Source of the DNA: JAFKKF01 sp038323025
GTDB taxonomy: Bacteria; Pseudomonadota; Alphaproteobacteria; Rhizobiales; Kaistiaceae
Reading direction: 5' to 3'
DNA: 32,575 bases
NCBI GenBank assembly: GCA_038323025.1
Contig: JBBQGL010000024.1
Coordinates: 1-32,575, forward strand
The position numbers and the translations under genes are program-made. The notes under the pieces were generated by a model. That model had not been told where the DNA came from. It did no database searches and saw nothing but the letters and a program-made list of their open reading frames with translations. Below, one piece after another: positions 14,909 through 22,682 of this stretch (position 1 is the first letter of the stretch; each line of letters starts with the position of its first letter).

Positions 14909-17305
14909 ATGAGTGACGGAATGAGTCCCTGGGTTCACAGCTTTGGCGCACCGGGAAGCGAGGGTGGCGCCGACTTCCGCAACCTCGTCGGCGACAAGGC
15001 GGCGAACCTCGCCGAGATGGCCCGCCTAGGCTTGCCGGTCCCGCCCGGCTTTACCCTGACGCGGCAGGTCGCTGCCAACATCCGGTCCGCAGACGGAGCC
15101 TATCCGGAGGGGCTTGAAGCCGAGGTCGAGGCGGCGCTCGGCGCCCTCGCCGAGGCAACCGGGCGACGGTTCGGCGACAGTATAGCGCCGTTGCTCGTGG
15201 CGGTCCGCTACGGGGGCGGAGCGAAACGACCTGCGGTCCTCAATCTCGGGCTGAACGCCATCACCGTCGAGGCGCTGGCGCGGACGACCGACAGGCGTTT
15301 CGCCTACAATTGCTACAGCCACTTCATCGCCGCGTATGCGACCTCCGTGTTCGGGCTTGCGCCCGGGCTTTTCGACGAGCGCTTCGACGACTTTCTCGAC
15401 GAGCGTGGTCTCGCCGAGAATGAACTGACCGGCGAGGACTGGGCGGAGCTGACCCACGACTTCCACGTCATCGTCCGGCGCGCGCTCGAGGCGCCTTTTC
15501 CCGAGGATCCGGTCGAGCAGCTGTGGGGCGCGATCGACGCCGCGTTCTCGCCTGCCGCCGGCAAGGATCCCGTGATGCTGCCGCGTCCGCCGGCGACCGC
15601 CGACGTCGCGGTCATTGTTCAGGCGATGGTCTTCGGCAACCGCGACGAGGCATCGGGCGCCGGGATCGCATTCACGCGCGACCCGTCGACCGGAGACCCG
15701 GTGATCTCCGGCGAGTATCTCGCCAACGCGCAGGGCACCGACCTCGCCCGCCGCGACCGCGCGGCGCAAGACCTGACCGAGGCGGTACGCATTGCGGCGG
15801 GCGCCGACGGCCCGTCGCTGGAGGCGGCGATGCCGGCGCTGTTTGCGGATCTCGGCAGGTTCTGCGCGGCGGTCGAGCGCGCCTTCCGCGACATGCAGGC
15901 GATCGACTTTGCCGTCGAGAGCGGAAAACTGTGGCTGCTTCAGGCGCGGAGCGGCAAGCGCGGCGCCCTGGCTTCGCTGAAGATCGCGGTCGATCTCGCC
16001 GACGCGGGGCTGGTGACGCGCGAGGAAGCCCTGCTCAGGATCGACGCCAACGGGCTGAGCGAACTGCAGCCCGCGGCCGCGCCCGCGTCACCGACGATCG
16101 TGGCGGCGCCGACCGAAGGCGCGACCCCGGCTGGCGCGTCGGCGGCCGAGACTCCGGAGGTGGAAGAGCCCGGCCGGGCGACTGAAACGGTGGTGGAACC
16201 GGCGGCTCCCCCGGCGCTGCCGGCCGGCCTGGCCCGCGTCCTCGAATGGGCGGACGCGGCCCGGCGCATGCGCGTCCGCGCCGACGCCGAGACCCTTGCC
16301 GAGGCAAGAATCGCGCGCGCGTCGGGAGCCGAGGGGATCGGCCTTTGGCGAACCGAGCGGATGTTCGGCGCGCCGGACCGCATCGCGCTAACCCGCGAGG
16401 TCATCTACGCCGAAGACGAGGCCCGCCGCCGCGACGCACTGCTCAAGCTCCTGCCGCTGCACCAGGCCGAGTTCGCGGAACTCTTCGACCTCATGCGGGG
16501 GTTGCCGGTTGCCATCCGCCTGCTCGACGCGCCCCTGCGGGAGTTCCTACCGGGGCGCGACGAGGAGATTCCGGCAACGGCCGACGCAGCGGGCGGACCG
16601 GTATCGCTGCGCGAGCGCTTGCTGGCGCCGGGCAAGGTGGATGCGCTGCTCAACCGGCGCGGCGCCCGGCTGGCGGTATCGCATCCCGAGATCACCGCCA
16701 TGCAGGTGCGGGCGATATTCGAGGCGGCCCTCGAGGCCGGCGAGGGCCGCGCGCCGATCGCTCCGGAAATCGTCGTCCCGCTGGTCACGCTCAAGGCCGA
16801 ACTCGATCTGGTCAGGGCGCTGATCGAAGGGGTCGCCGGCACCATCGCGCGCGAACGCGGGCGGCGCCCGCTCTTCACCGTCGGCATGACGATCGAGGCG
16901 CCGCGCGCGGCGCTCCGCGCCCGCGAGATCGCGCAGAGTTCCGAGTTCTTCTCCTTCGATACCCAGGCGCTGACGCAAATGACCTTCGGCTTGTCGCGCG
17001 ACGACACCGCCGGCTTCCTCGGCCCCTACCTGGAGGAGGGCATCCTGACGCGCGATCCGTTCGCCAGCCTCGACCGCGAAGGCGTCGGCGAACTGGTCCG
17101 GCGCGCGGCCGAACGCGGACGGGCGGCGCGGCCCGGGCTCCTCCTCGGCCTGTCGGGCGTGCATGCGGGCGATGCCGCCTCGATCATCTTCGGCGAGAAG
17201 GTCGGCCTCGATTATGTGTCGTGCGCCGCGAACCGCATCGCGACCGCGCGGCTCGCCGCGGCGCAGGCGGCGCTGCAGCTCTCGGAGCTGTCCGAGGAGC
17301 GCTGA
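14909..17305 (+). CDS. Degenerate pyruvate phosphate dikinase-like protein lacking the phosphohistidine domain
   Basis: A 798-residue protein whose ends align with PPDK: the N-terminal nucleotide-binding domain (GDKAANLAEMARLGLPVPPGF; AMVFGNRDEASGAGIAFTRD; LQARSGKR) and the C-terminal PEP/pyruvate barrel (GAEGIGLWRTERMF; IRLLDAPLREFLPG; FTVGMTIEAPRAALRARE; GLDYVSC). The middle swivel domain with the catalytic His loop (GGMTSHAAVVAR) is absent. Residues about 388-440 are instead a Pro/Ala/Glu linker. The barrel motif GTNDLTQ is DTQALTQ (metal Asp lost), and the CGEHGGDP loop reads SGVHAGDA (Cys to Ser749). The N-terminal SGAxxSMPGMMDT loop is also gone. It should not catalyse the dikinase reaction. 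Role unknown. Divergent from the frameshifted cNMP gene. Confidence 0.88.
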   Translation: MSDGMSPWVHSFGAPGSEGGADFRNLVGDKAANLAEMARLGLPVPPGFTLTRQVAANIRSADGAYPEGLEAEVEAALGALAEATGRRFGDSIAPLLVAVRYGGGAKRPAVLNLGLNAITVEALARTTDRRFAYNCYSHFIAAYATSVFGLAPGLFDERFDDFLDERGLAENELTGEDWAELTHDFHVIVRRALEAPFPEDPVEQLWGAIDAAFSPAAGKDPVMLPRPPATADVAVIVQAMVFGNRDEASGAGIAFTRDPSTGDPVISGEYLANAQGTDLARRDRAAQDLTEAVRIAAGADGPSLEAAMPALFADLGRFCAAVERAFRDMQAIDFAVESGKLWLLQARSGKRGALASLKIAVDLADAGLVTREEALLRIDANGLSELQPAAAPASPTIVAAPTEGATPAGASAAETPEVEEPGRATETVVEPAAPPALPAGLARVLEWADAARRMRVRADAETLAEARIARASGAEGIGLWRTERMFGAPDRIALTREVIYAEDEARRRDALLKLLPLHQAEFAELFDLMRGLPVAIRLLDAPLREFLPGRDEEIPATADAAGGPVSLRERLLAPGKVDALLNRRGARLAVSHPEITAMQVRAIFEAALEAGEGRAPIAPEIVVPLVTLKAELDLVRALIEGVAGTIARERGRRPLFTVGMTIEAPRAALRAREIAQSSEFFSFDTQALTQMTFGLSRDDTAGFLGPYLEEGILTRDPFASLDREGVGELVRRAAERGRAARPGLLLGLSGVHAGDAASIIFGEKVGLDYVSCAANRIATARLAAAQAALQLSELSEER

Positions 17306-17322
17306 CAACCTCGCGCCGGGGC

Positions 17323-17345
17323 ATTAACCGGTCCGCAAGGTTAAT
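17323..17345. promoter_or_regulatory. 7-bp inverted repeat before the wall hydrolase gene
   Basis: ATTAACC (17323-17329), nine bases, GGTTAAT (17339-17345), in the 116-base gap between the PPDK-like gene and the wall hydrolase. It could be an operator or a weak terminator. The TTAA half-sites are spaced 13 bases apart, so it is not a canonical CtrA box. Confidence 0.3.
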
Positions 17346-17421
17346 CCGGCATCAATGGCACCAGTAAAAAGCAATCGATCGCGTCCGCGGGGATTCCGGA
17401 CCGGTCCAGTGGCGAGTATGC

Positions 17422-18522
17422 GTGGGTGCTGCGTTGAGCGTGCGAGCGGGCGTACGAGTCAGGGGATGGGATCGGCCACAGCGGCCGACGCTTCTGTTCC
17501 GCCTGATTTTCGCCAGCGGCTTCCTCGCCTTTTCGTCGACCGAGCTCTCGCGCCTCGACCACCAGGCGCCCGCCTCCCCGGCGCAGACGGCCTCCACCGC
17601 GATCGATCCGACGGTCACCGGCGGCATCGCCTCTCCGGTCATCCTCCATGAGGTAACCCGCGCCGCCAAGGGCGACCGGCTGGTTCATGCCCGCTCGGCG
17701 ACGCAGCCGTTCTACGCCGGGGTGATCGCGACGCGGCCGATCTTTGCGGCAGCGTCGCCTGATCTGCCCAGCGAATTCTCCCTGCCGAAGCCGATCATGG
17801 TGAGCGCCGAGGCCGAGCTTCCGGCGCCGGCGAGCGCCTCGCCAGAGGCGACGCCGGATGCGGCGCCGCAGGCCCTGCTCACGTACAAGCCGGTGAAGGC
17901 GATGCCGGCCGTCGCCGCGGAGAAGCCCGCCGCCGCGCCCGACGCGCCGCCGGTCCTTCTTGCTTACGCGCCGGCCAGGGACGCCGACGCGGAAAAGGCG
18001 CCCTTCGATGCCGTGATCAAGAACAAGGCGATGTCGGCGATCGTGGTGCCGAACGTCGACGTCAACCACGCCTGGGTCAACGACCCGCTGCCGGCGAGCG
18101 TGCACGACGCCGGCGAGATCAAGTGCCTCGCCACCGCCATTTATTTCGAGGCGCGTGGCGAGCCCCAGCTCGGACAGCTCGCGGTCGCCCAGGTCGTCCT
18201 CAACCGGGTCAAGAACCCGGCCTACCCCAACACGATCTGCGGCGTCGTCTACCAGAACAAGAACATGCGCCACCGCTGCCAGTTCTCGTTCGCCTGCGAC
18301 GGCATCCGCGACCGCATCACCGACGAGGGTTCATGGACCCAGGCGCTGACGCTGGCGCAGAAGGTGGTCAACGACGAGACCGACATGTTCCTCGCCGACG
18401 TCGGCACCTCGACCCACTACCATGCCGTCTATGTCCGTCCGCGCTGGGCGCGCTCGATGAAGAAGATGGACAAGATCGGCCGCCACATCTTCTACAAGAC
18501 CTACGGCGGCGGCTGGAGCTAG
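17422..18522 (+). CDS. SleB-type cell wall hydrolase
   Basis: A 366-residue envelope enzyme. A hydrophobic N-terminal segment (about residues 23-40, TLLFRLIFASGFLAF) serves as signal or anchor. It is followed by a long Pro/Ala-rich linker (to about residue 225) and the Hydrolase_2/SleB domain: IKCLATAIYFEARGEPQLG with the catalytic Glu, AVAQVVLNRVKNPAYPNTICGVVYQ, CQFSFACDG, and THYHAVYVRPRWARSM. This domain cuts peptidoglycan as a lytic transglycosylase or amidase-like enzyme. The start is uncertain: GTG at 17422 is used and a TTG at 17434 is possible. The domain call is firm. Confidence 0.88.
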   Translation: MGAALSVRAGVRVRGWDRPQRPTLLFRLIFASGFLAFSSTELSRLDHQAPASPAQTASTAIDPTVTGGIASPVILHEVTRAAKGDRLVHARSATQPFYAGVIATRPIFAAASPDLPSEFSLPKPIMVSAEAELPAPASASPEATPDAAPQALLTYKPVKAMPAVAAEKPAAAPDAPPVLLAYAPARDADAEKAPFDAVIKNKAMSAIVVPNVDVNHAWVNDPLPASVHDAGEIKCLATAIYFEARGEPQLGQLAVAQVVLNRVKNPAYPNTICGVVYQNKNMRHRCQFSFACDGIRDRITDEGSWTQALTLAQKVVNDETDMFLADVGTSTHYHAVYVRPRWARSMKKMDKIGRHIFYKTYGGGWS

Positions 18523-18524
18523 CC

Positions 18525-18549
18525 GGAACGGAACCTGCGGCCGCCCGTT
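18525..18549 (+). promoter_or_regulatory. EcfG-type general-stress promoter of the 63-aa membrane gene
   Basis: GGAAC (18525-18529), 16 bases, CGTT (18546-18549): an exact match to the sigma-EcfG pattern. It starts just after the wall hydrolase stop and lies 36 bases before the next ATG. A second GGAAC at 18530-18534 is at the wrong distance (11). Confidence 0.65.
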
Positions 18550-18585
18550 TATGCTTCTCCAGCAGAACGGAAAGAGGGCCGCACC

Positions 18586-18777
18586 ATGGTGACCGTCAAG
18601 AACCCGCCAAGTCCCGACTACGGGCCGGAAGTCAACGCCGGCGCCCAGGTGGACACGCCGGCAAACAACGCGCGCGGCGCGGTCACCGGCCACAACGTCC
18701 GCTACGTTCTGCGCTTCGGCATCGCCGGCGTGGTCATCGCTTTCGCGATCATTTACCTGGCCTTCTTCTGGCACTAG
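18586..18777 (+). CDS. Small single-pass membrane protein (63 aa)
   Basis: A 63-residue protein: a hydrophilic N-terminal half (MVTVKNPPSPDYGPEVNAGA...) and a C-terminal membrane helix (FGIAGVVIAFAIIYLAFFWH). The ATG is preceded by a good ribosome site (GGAAAGAGGG). I do not recognise a family. It is its own transcription unit, with an EcfG-type promoter directly upstream, so it is probably induced in the general stress response. Its 3' end overlaps the 3' end of the convergent nadC by 29 bases. Confidence 0.75.
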   Translation: MVTVKNPPSPDYGPEVNAGAQVDTPANNARGAVTGHNVRYVLRFGIAGVVIAFAIIYLAFFWH

Positions 18778-19666
18778 GCCGGCCGCGCCCCGCCGGCTCG
18801 AAATCGAGCCCGAGGTCGAGCGCCGGCGCCGAGTGGGTGATCCAGCCTGACGAGATCATGTCGACACCGGTGGCGGCAATGGCCGCAACCGTATCCAGAG
18901 TCACGCCGCCGGAGGCCTCGGTGATCGCGCGGCCGGCGACCAACTCAACCGCCTGCCGCAGCATCGCGGGCGTCATGTTGTCGAGAAGCACGGCGTCGGG
19001 GCTCTCGGCCATCGCATCGCGCAGCTGATCGAGGCTGTCCACCTCTACCTCCACCTTGACGAGATGGCCGGCATGGGCGCGCGCCCGGCGGATGGCCTCG
19101 CCGACGCCACCGGTGGCGGCGATGTGGTTGTCCTTGATCAGGATCGCGTCGTCGAGGCCGAAGCGGTGGTTGGCGCCGCCGCCGCAGCGCACGGCGTATT
19201 TCTCGAAGGCCCGAAGGCCGGGCAGCGTCTTCCGCGTGTCACAGATGCGCGCCCGCGTGCCATCGACTTGGGCAACCAGCGCGGCGGTGACGGTGGCGAT
19301 GCCGGAGAGATGGCAGAGAAAATTGAGCGCCACCCGCTCGCCGGCGAGGAGGGCGCGCGCGGACCCCTCGATGCGCGCGACCACATCGCCCGCGGCAAGG
19401 GTGCTGCCGTCCGGCTTCGTCGCGACGAACCGGACTTCGGGATCGATCTCGCGAAAGGCAGCCTCGGCAAGCGCGAGACCGGCGAGCACGCCCGGCTTCC
19501 GCGTCGCGATGACCGCGCGGGCCTGTGCTTCCGCCGGAATCGTCGCCATCGACGTGATGTCACCGGCGCGGCCGAGGTCCTCGCGCAGTGCCGCACGCAC
19601 CGCGTCGGCGACGAGTATTGCCGGCAGCACCGGCAGATCGGCCAGCGCCTGCTTCGCCGGTTTCAC
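18749..19666 (-). CDS. nadC: Nicotinate-nucleotide pyrophosphorylase (carboxylating)
   Basis: A 305-residue quinolinate phosphoribosyltransferase, which converts quinolinate and PRPP to nicotinate mononucleotide, the last step before the NAD end-pathway. Seen: REDLGRAGDIT near the N-terminus, NFLCHLSGIAT, the Arg/Lys substrate motif ICDTRKTLPGLR, KYAVRCGGGANHRFGLDD, IKDNHI, KVEVEVDSL and SGGVTLDT. The start is GTG at 19664-19666, overlapping the nadB stop as GTGA, so it is translationally coupled. It is the last gene of nadABC. The C-terminal tail runs past the normal end into a basic GRGRPSARRRPGK. Confidence 0.96.
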   Translation of the reverse strand: MKPAKQALADLPVLPAILVADAVRAALREDLGRAGDITSMATIPAEAQARAVIATRKPGVLAGLALAEAAFREIDPEVRFVATKPDGSTLAAGDVVARIEGSARALLAGERVALNFLCHLSGIATVTAALVAQVDGTRARICDTRKTLPGLRAFEKYAVRCGGGANHRFGLDDAILIKDNHIAATGGVGEAIRRARAHAGHLVKVEVEVDSLDQLRDAMAESPDAVLLDNMTPAMLRQAVELVAGRAITEASGGVTLDTVAAIAATGVDMISSGWITHSAPALDLGLDFEPAGRGRPSARRRPGK

Positions 19667-21246
19667 GTCACCACCACCGGCGCGGCGGGAGAACGGGGGC
19701 CGGCGATCCGGTCGGCATCGGAGAGGGTCATGAAGGTGCGATGGCGCCAGGCCGGATCGGCCTCGGGGAAATCCGAGCGATAGTGGCCGCCCCGACTCTC
19801 CGTGCGGGCAAGCGCGGCGGCCGCAATCATTTTCGCTGCGGTCAGCATGTTGAGGAAGCGGGTCGAGCGCGTGCCGGCGGCAAGGCCGGCGATGACGCCG
19901 AGGCCGCGGACCAGCCCGGCGCGATCCCGAACCACGCCAACATCGAGCGACATGGTCTGGCGCAGCAGCGCAACCTCGGCGTCGGTCGCCATCGGGGCAC
20001 CGGCCTGGCGCTCGGCAACGGGCGCCGCGACGGTCGCCTGCGGCAGGCGCTCGGCGATGTCGGCGGCGACGCGGGCGGCAAAGACCACGGCCTCGAGCAG
20101 TGAATTGGATGCCAGCCGGTTGGCGCCATGGGCACCGGTCGACGCGGTCTCGCCGCATGCCCACAGGCCATCGAGGCTGGTGCGGCCCTTCGCATCGGTA
20201 AGGATGCCGCCCATGTGGAAATGCTCGGCCGGCGCGATCGGGATCGGCTGCAGGGCGGGATCGATGCCGGCGTCGCGGCAGTAGCGATAGACGGTCGGGA
20301 ATTTCTCCGCGAATTCCGCGCCGATGGCGGCGCGGCAATCGAGAAAGGCGCCACGCCCGGCGGCGATCTCGGCGTGCACGGCGCGGGCAACCACATCGCG
20401 CGGCGCCAGCTCGGCGAGCGGATGGACCTTCACCATGAAGCGCTCGCCGGCCGAGTTCATCAGCGTCGCGCCTTCGCCGCGCAGCGCCTCGGTGGCGAGC
20501 GGGGCCGGATCGCGGCCGACATTCAGCGCGGTCGGGTGGAACTGGACGAATTCCGGGTCGGCGATCACGGCGCCGGCGCGGGCCGCCATGCCGAGGCCGG
20601 CGCCTTCCGACTCGGGCGGATTGGTGGAGACGGCATAGAGGTGGCCGATGCCGCCGACCGCGAGGATCACGGCGCGGGCGGGAAAGAAGACCGCGCCGTC
20701 CTCGCCGTCGCGTCGGCGGGCGACGATGCCGGTGACGCGCCCGCGCTCGACCCTCAGTTCCTCGCCGACATAGCCCTCGATGACTCGGATCGACGGCGTG
20801 CGATGCACGGCGGCGACCAGCGCGGTCATGATCGCGGCGCCGGCCATGTCGCCCTGGACGTGGACGACGCGGCGCTCGGAATGGGCTGCCTCGCGCGACA
20901 TGGTGAGGGCGCCGGCAAGGTCGTGGTCGAAGGGCACGCCGTATTCAAGGAGATCGTGGACGCGGGCGGGGCCGTCGCTCACCATCAGGCGGGCGATCTT
21001 CTCGTCGACGATGCCGGCGCCGGCTGCAATAGTGTCCGCAAGGTGCTTCTCGACCGAATCGCCCGGCGCCAGGGCCACGGCGATGCCGCCCTGGGCCCAG
21101 GCCGACGAAGCCCCCTGCCCGATCGGCGCGGCGGCGAGGATGGTGACCGGCCGCGGCGCCAGGCGGAGCGCGGTGAACAGGCCCGCAAGGCCGCCACCGA
21201 CGATGATCACGTCGTCGGTGGTTTGGGGAATGGCTGCAGTGCTCAT
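19663..21246 (-). CDS. nadB: L-aspartate oxidase
   Basis: A 527-residue FAD enzyme that oxidises L-aspartate to iminoaspartate, the first step of quinolinate synthesis. Seen: the FAD-binding VIIVGGGLAGLF at residues about 13-24, GASSAWAQGGIAVAL, VEFVQFHPTAL-type phrase (DPEFVQFHPTAL), EHFHMGGILTD, and TGAHGANRLASNSLLEAVVF, all typical of NadB/SdhA-like flavoproteins. The ATG at 21246 is used; a longer in-frame extension upstream is not family sequence and contains a repeat hairpin. It is the middle gene of nadA-nadB-nadC; the 159-base gap to nadA holds that hairpin. Confidence 0.96.
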   Translation of the reverse strand: MSTAAIPQTTDDVIIVGGGLAGLFTALRLAPRPVTILAAAPIGQGASSAWAQGGIAVALAPGDSVEKHLADTIAAGAGIVDEKIARLMVSDGPARVHDLLEYGVPFDHDLAGALTMSREAAHSERRVVHVQGDMAGAAIMTALVAAVHRTPSIRVIEGYVGEELRVERGRVTGIVARRRDGEDGAVFFPARAVILAVGGIGHLYAVSTNPPESEGAGLGMAARAGAVIADPEFVQFHPTALNVGRDPAPLATEALRGEGATLMNSAGERFMVKVHPLAELAPRDVVARAVHAEIAAGRGAFLDCRAAIGAEFAEKFPTVYRYCRDAGIDPALQPIPIAPAEHFHMGGILTDAKGRTSLDGLWACGETASTGAHGANRLASNSLLEAVVFAARVAADIAERLPQATVAAPVAERQAGAPMATDAEVALLRQTMSLDVGVVRDRAGLVRGLGVIAGLAAGTRSTRFLNMLTAAKMIAAAALARTESRGGHYRSDFPEADPAWRHRTFMTLSDADRIAGPRSPAAPVVVT

Positions 21247-21270
21247 GCGGGCTTGCCTGTTGGGATGGTG

Positions 21271-21315
21271 CGTCCTTCGAGGCTTGATCGCTCCGCGATC
21301 AAGCGCCTCAGGATG
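21271..21315. repeat. Palindromic intergenic repeat between nadA and nadB
   Basis: A perfect 10-bp stem, GCTTGATCGC (21282-21291) and GCGATCAAGC (21295-21304), with a 3-base loop. It is flanked by CGTCCTTCGAGG and CCTCAGGATG, which pair imperfectly. The CCTTCGAGG...CCTCAGGATG frame is, from memory, a very common intergenic element in Hyphomicrobiales. Being inside an operon it may stabilise mRNA or act as an internal attenuator. Confidence 0.65.
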
Positions 21316-21405
21316 GCGGGGTCTGGTCCAGTCCAATTCCCTCAGTCGCGAGCGATGACTGCGCCTCGTCGCCGCCCGATGCGACGAAGAACCAGCTGCA
21401 GCCGA

Positions 21406-22482
21406 TCAGCTTCTCAGATTGACCATGCGCTCGACCGCGCGACGGGCTTTCGCCGCGATCATCGGATCGACCGTGACCTCGTCGGTGAGGTTGAGCAAGC
21501 TGTCGAGGATCTTCGGCAACGTGATCCGCTTCATGTGCGGGCAGAGATTGCACGGCCGGATGAATTCGACATCGGGCACTTCCGCCGCGACGTTGGAGGC
21601 CATCGAGCATTCGGTGACCATGAGGACGCGCGCCGGACGGTTCTTCTTCACCCACTCGCTCATCTTGTAGGTGGAGCCGGTGAAGTCGGCCTCGGCGAGA
21701 ACGTCGGGCGGGCACTCGGGATGGGCGATGACCTGGATGCCGGGGTTGGCCTCGCGGTATCCGCGGATCTCGGCGCCGGTGAAGCGCTCGTGCACCTCGC
21801 AGGCACCGTGCCAGGCGATGATCTTGACGCTGGTCTGCGAGGCGACCCACTTGGCGAGGTACTGGTCGGGAAGGAAGATCACGCGGTCGACGCCGAGGCT
21901 TTCCACGACCTCGACGGCATTGGACGAGGTGCAGCAGATATCGCTCTCCGCCTTCACGTCGGCCGAGGTGTTGACGTAGGTGACGACCGGGACGCCGGGA
22001 TAGCGCTCGCGGAGCAGGCGGACGTCGGCGCCGGTGATCGACGCGGCGAGCGAGCAGCCGGCGCGGCGATCGGGGATGAGCACGAGCTTGTCGGGATTGA
22101 GCAGCTTCGAGGTCTCGGCCATGAAGTGGACGCCGCACTGGACGATGATGTCGGCGTCGGTCTTCGTCGCCTCCTTCGCGAGTTGCAGCGAGTCTCCGAC
22201 GATGTCGGCGACGCAGTGATAGATCTCGGGGGTCTGGTAATTGTGGGCGAGGATGACGGCGTTGCGGACCGTCTTCAGGTCGTTGATCGCCTTGATGTAG
22301 GGGGCGAGCACCGGCCACTCGATCGCCGGGATGACGGTCTTCACCCGCTCGTAGAGGTGCGCGGTCTCGCGCGCCACCGCATCGGTATATTCGAGCGACG
22401 GCATGGGGAGCACCCGCCGGTTGGGAGCAACCGGCACTGCCCGCCTGCTCTCCTCGATTACGACGCCCGGAAACGCGTTCAT
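21406..22482 (-). CDS. nadA: Quinolinate synthase
   Basis: A 358-residue [4Fe-4S] enzyme that condenses iminoaspartate with dihydroxyacetone phosphate to quinolinate. The three cluster cysteines are visible in QCGVHFMAET (Cys116), AWHGACEVHE (Cys228) and PCNLCPHMKR (Cys311 or Cys314). Other marks are NAVILAHNYQTPEI and ADVKAESDICCTSSNA. The ATG at 22482 has an AAGGAG ribosome site nine bases upstream, and immediately before it lies a 31-bp palindrome (22496-22526). It is the first gene of the nadABC operon, so that palindrome should control the whole pathway. Confidence 0.97.
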   Translation of the reverse strand: MNAFPGVVIEESRRAVPVAPNRRVLPMPSLEYTDAVARETAHLYERVKTVIPAIEWPVLAPYIKAINDLKTVRNAVILAHNYQTPEIYHCVADIVGDSLQLAKEATKTDADIIVQCGVHFMAETSKLLNPDKLVLIPDRRAGCSLAASITGADVRLLRERYPGVPVVTYVNTSADVKAESDICCTSSNAVEVVESLGVDRVIFLPDQYLAKWVASQTSVKIIAWHGACEVHERFTGAEIRGYREANPGIQVIAHPECPPDVLAEADFTGSTYKMSEWVKKNRPARVLMVTECSMASNVAAEVPDVEFIRPCNLCPHMKRITLPKILDSLLNLTDEVTVDPMIAAKARRAVERMVNLRS

Positions 22483-22495
22483 CGCCGCACTCCTT

Positions 22496-22526
22496 CCGAT
22501 ATATGCTCAAATTGAGTATATATCGG
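22496..22526 (-). promoter_or_regulatory. Near-perfect 31-bp palindromic operator of nadABC
   Basis: CCGATATATGCTCAA (22496-22510), a central A, TTGAGTATATATCGG (22512-22526): 14 of 15 positions pair. It ends 13 bases before the nadA start and overlaps an AT-rich stretch (TATATA) that can serve as a -10 box on the minus strand, with a possible -35 TTGGCC 18 bases further up. A repressor bound here would block the operon. The likely binder is the NrtR/NadQ-type regulator at 13139-14122. Confidence 0.82.
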
Positions 22527-22631
22527 TCCTAAAAACAACCGGCCAATGCCGGCTCCTGATGCCCACGATATAGGCACGGTCTGAGCAAATTTCAAACTAG
22601 CTTCTGGAACGGGCCAAGGGTGACCGCATCC

Positions 22632-22660
22632 TTGCGTTTTGTGCATCGATAGTTTACATT
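22632..22660 (+). promoter_or_regulatory. Candidate sigma-70 promoter of higBA
   Basis: TTGCGT (22632-22637), 17 bases, TACATT (22655-22660). It would place the transcript start at or next to the higB ATG (22666), giving a leaderless or nearly leaderless mRNA. Pattern-based and moderate. Confidence 0.4.
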
Positions 22661-22661
22661 T

Positions 22662-22682
22662 CGGAATGATCCGATCGTTCCG
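22662..22682 (+). promoter_or_regulatory. Palindrome over the higB start codon, candidate HigA operator
   Basis: CGGAATGATC (22662-22671), one base, GATCGTTCCG (22673-22682): 9 of 10 positions pair. The ATG of higB lies inside the left arm, and the predicted transcript start falls here. This is the expected layout for autorepression by the antitoxin. Confidence 0.5.

Noticed and set aside
20128..22515. 795-codon open frame on the plus strand opposite nadB and nadA
   Set aside because: Antisense shadow of two well-supported genes in GC-rich DNA; its translation is low-complexity Asp/Gly/Arg-rich with no family motif.
22538..22553. CCGGC-CAAT-GCCGG hairpin followed on the minus strand by a T-rich run, terminator-like
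   Set aside because: No minus-strand gene lies upstream of it; it is more likely part of the nadA promoter region or chance.
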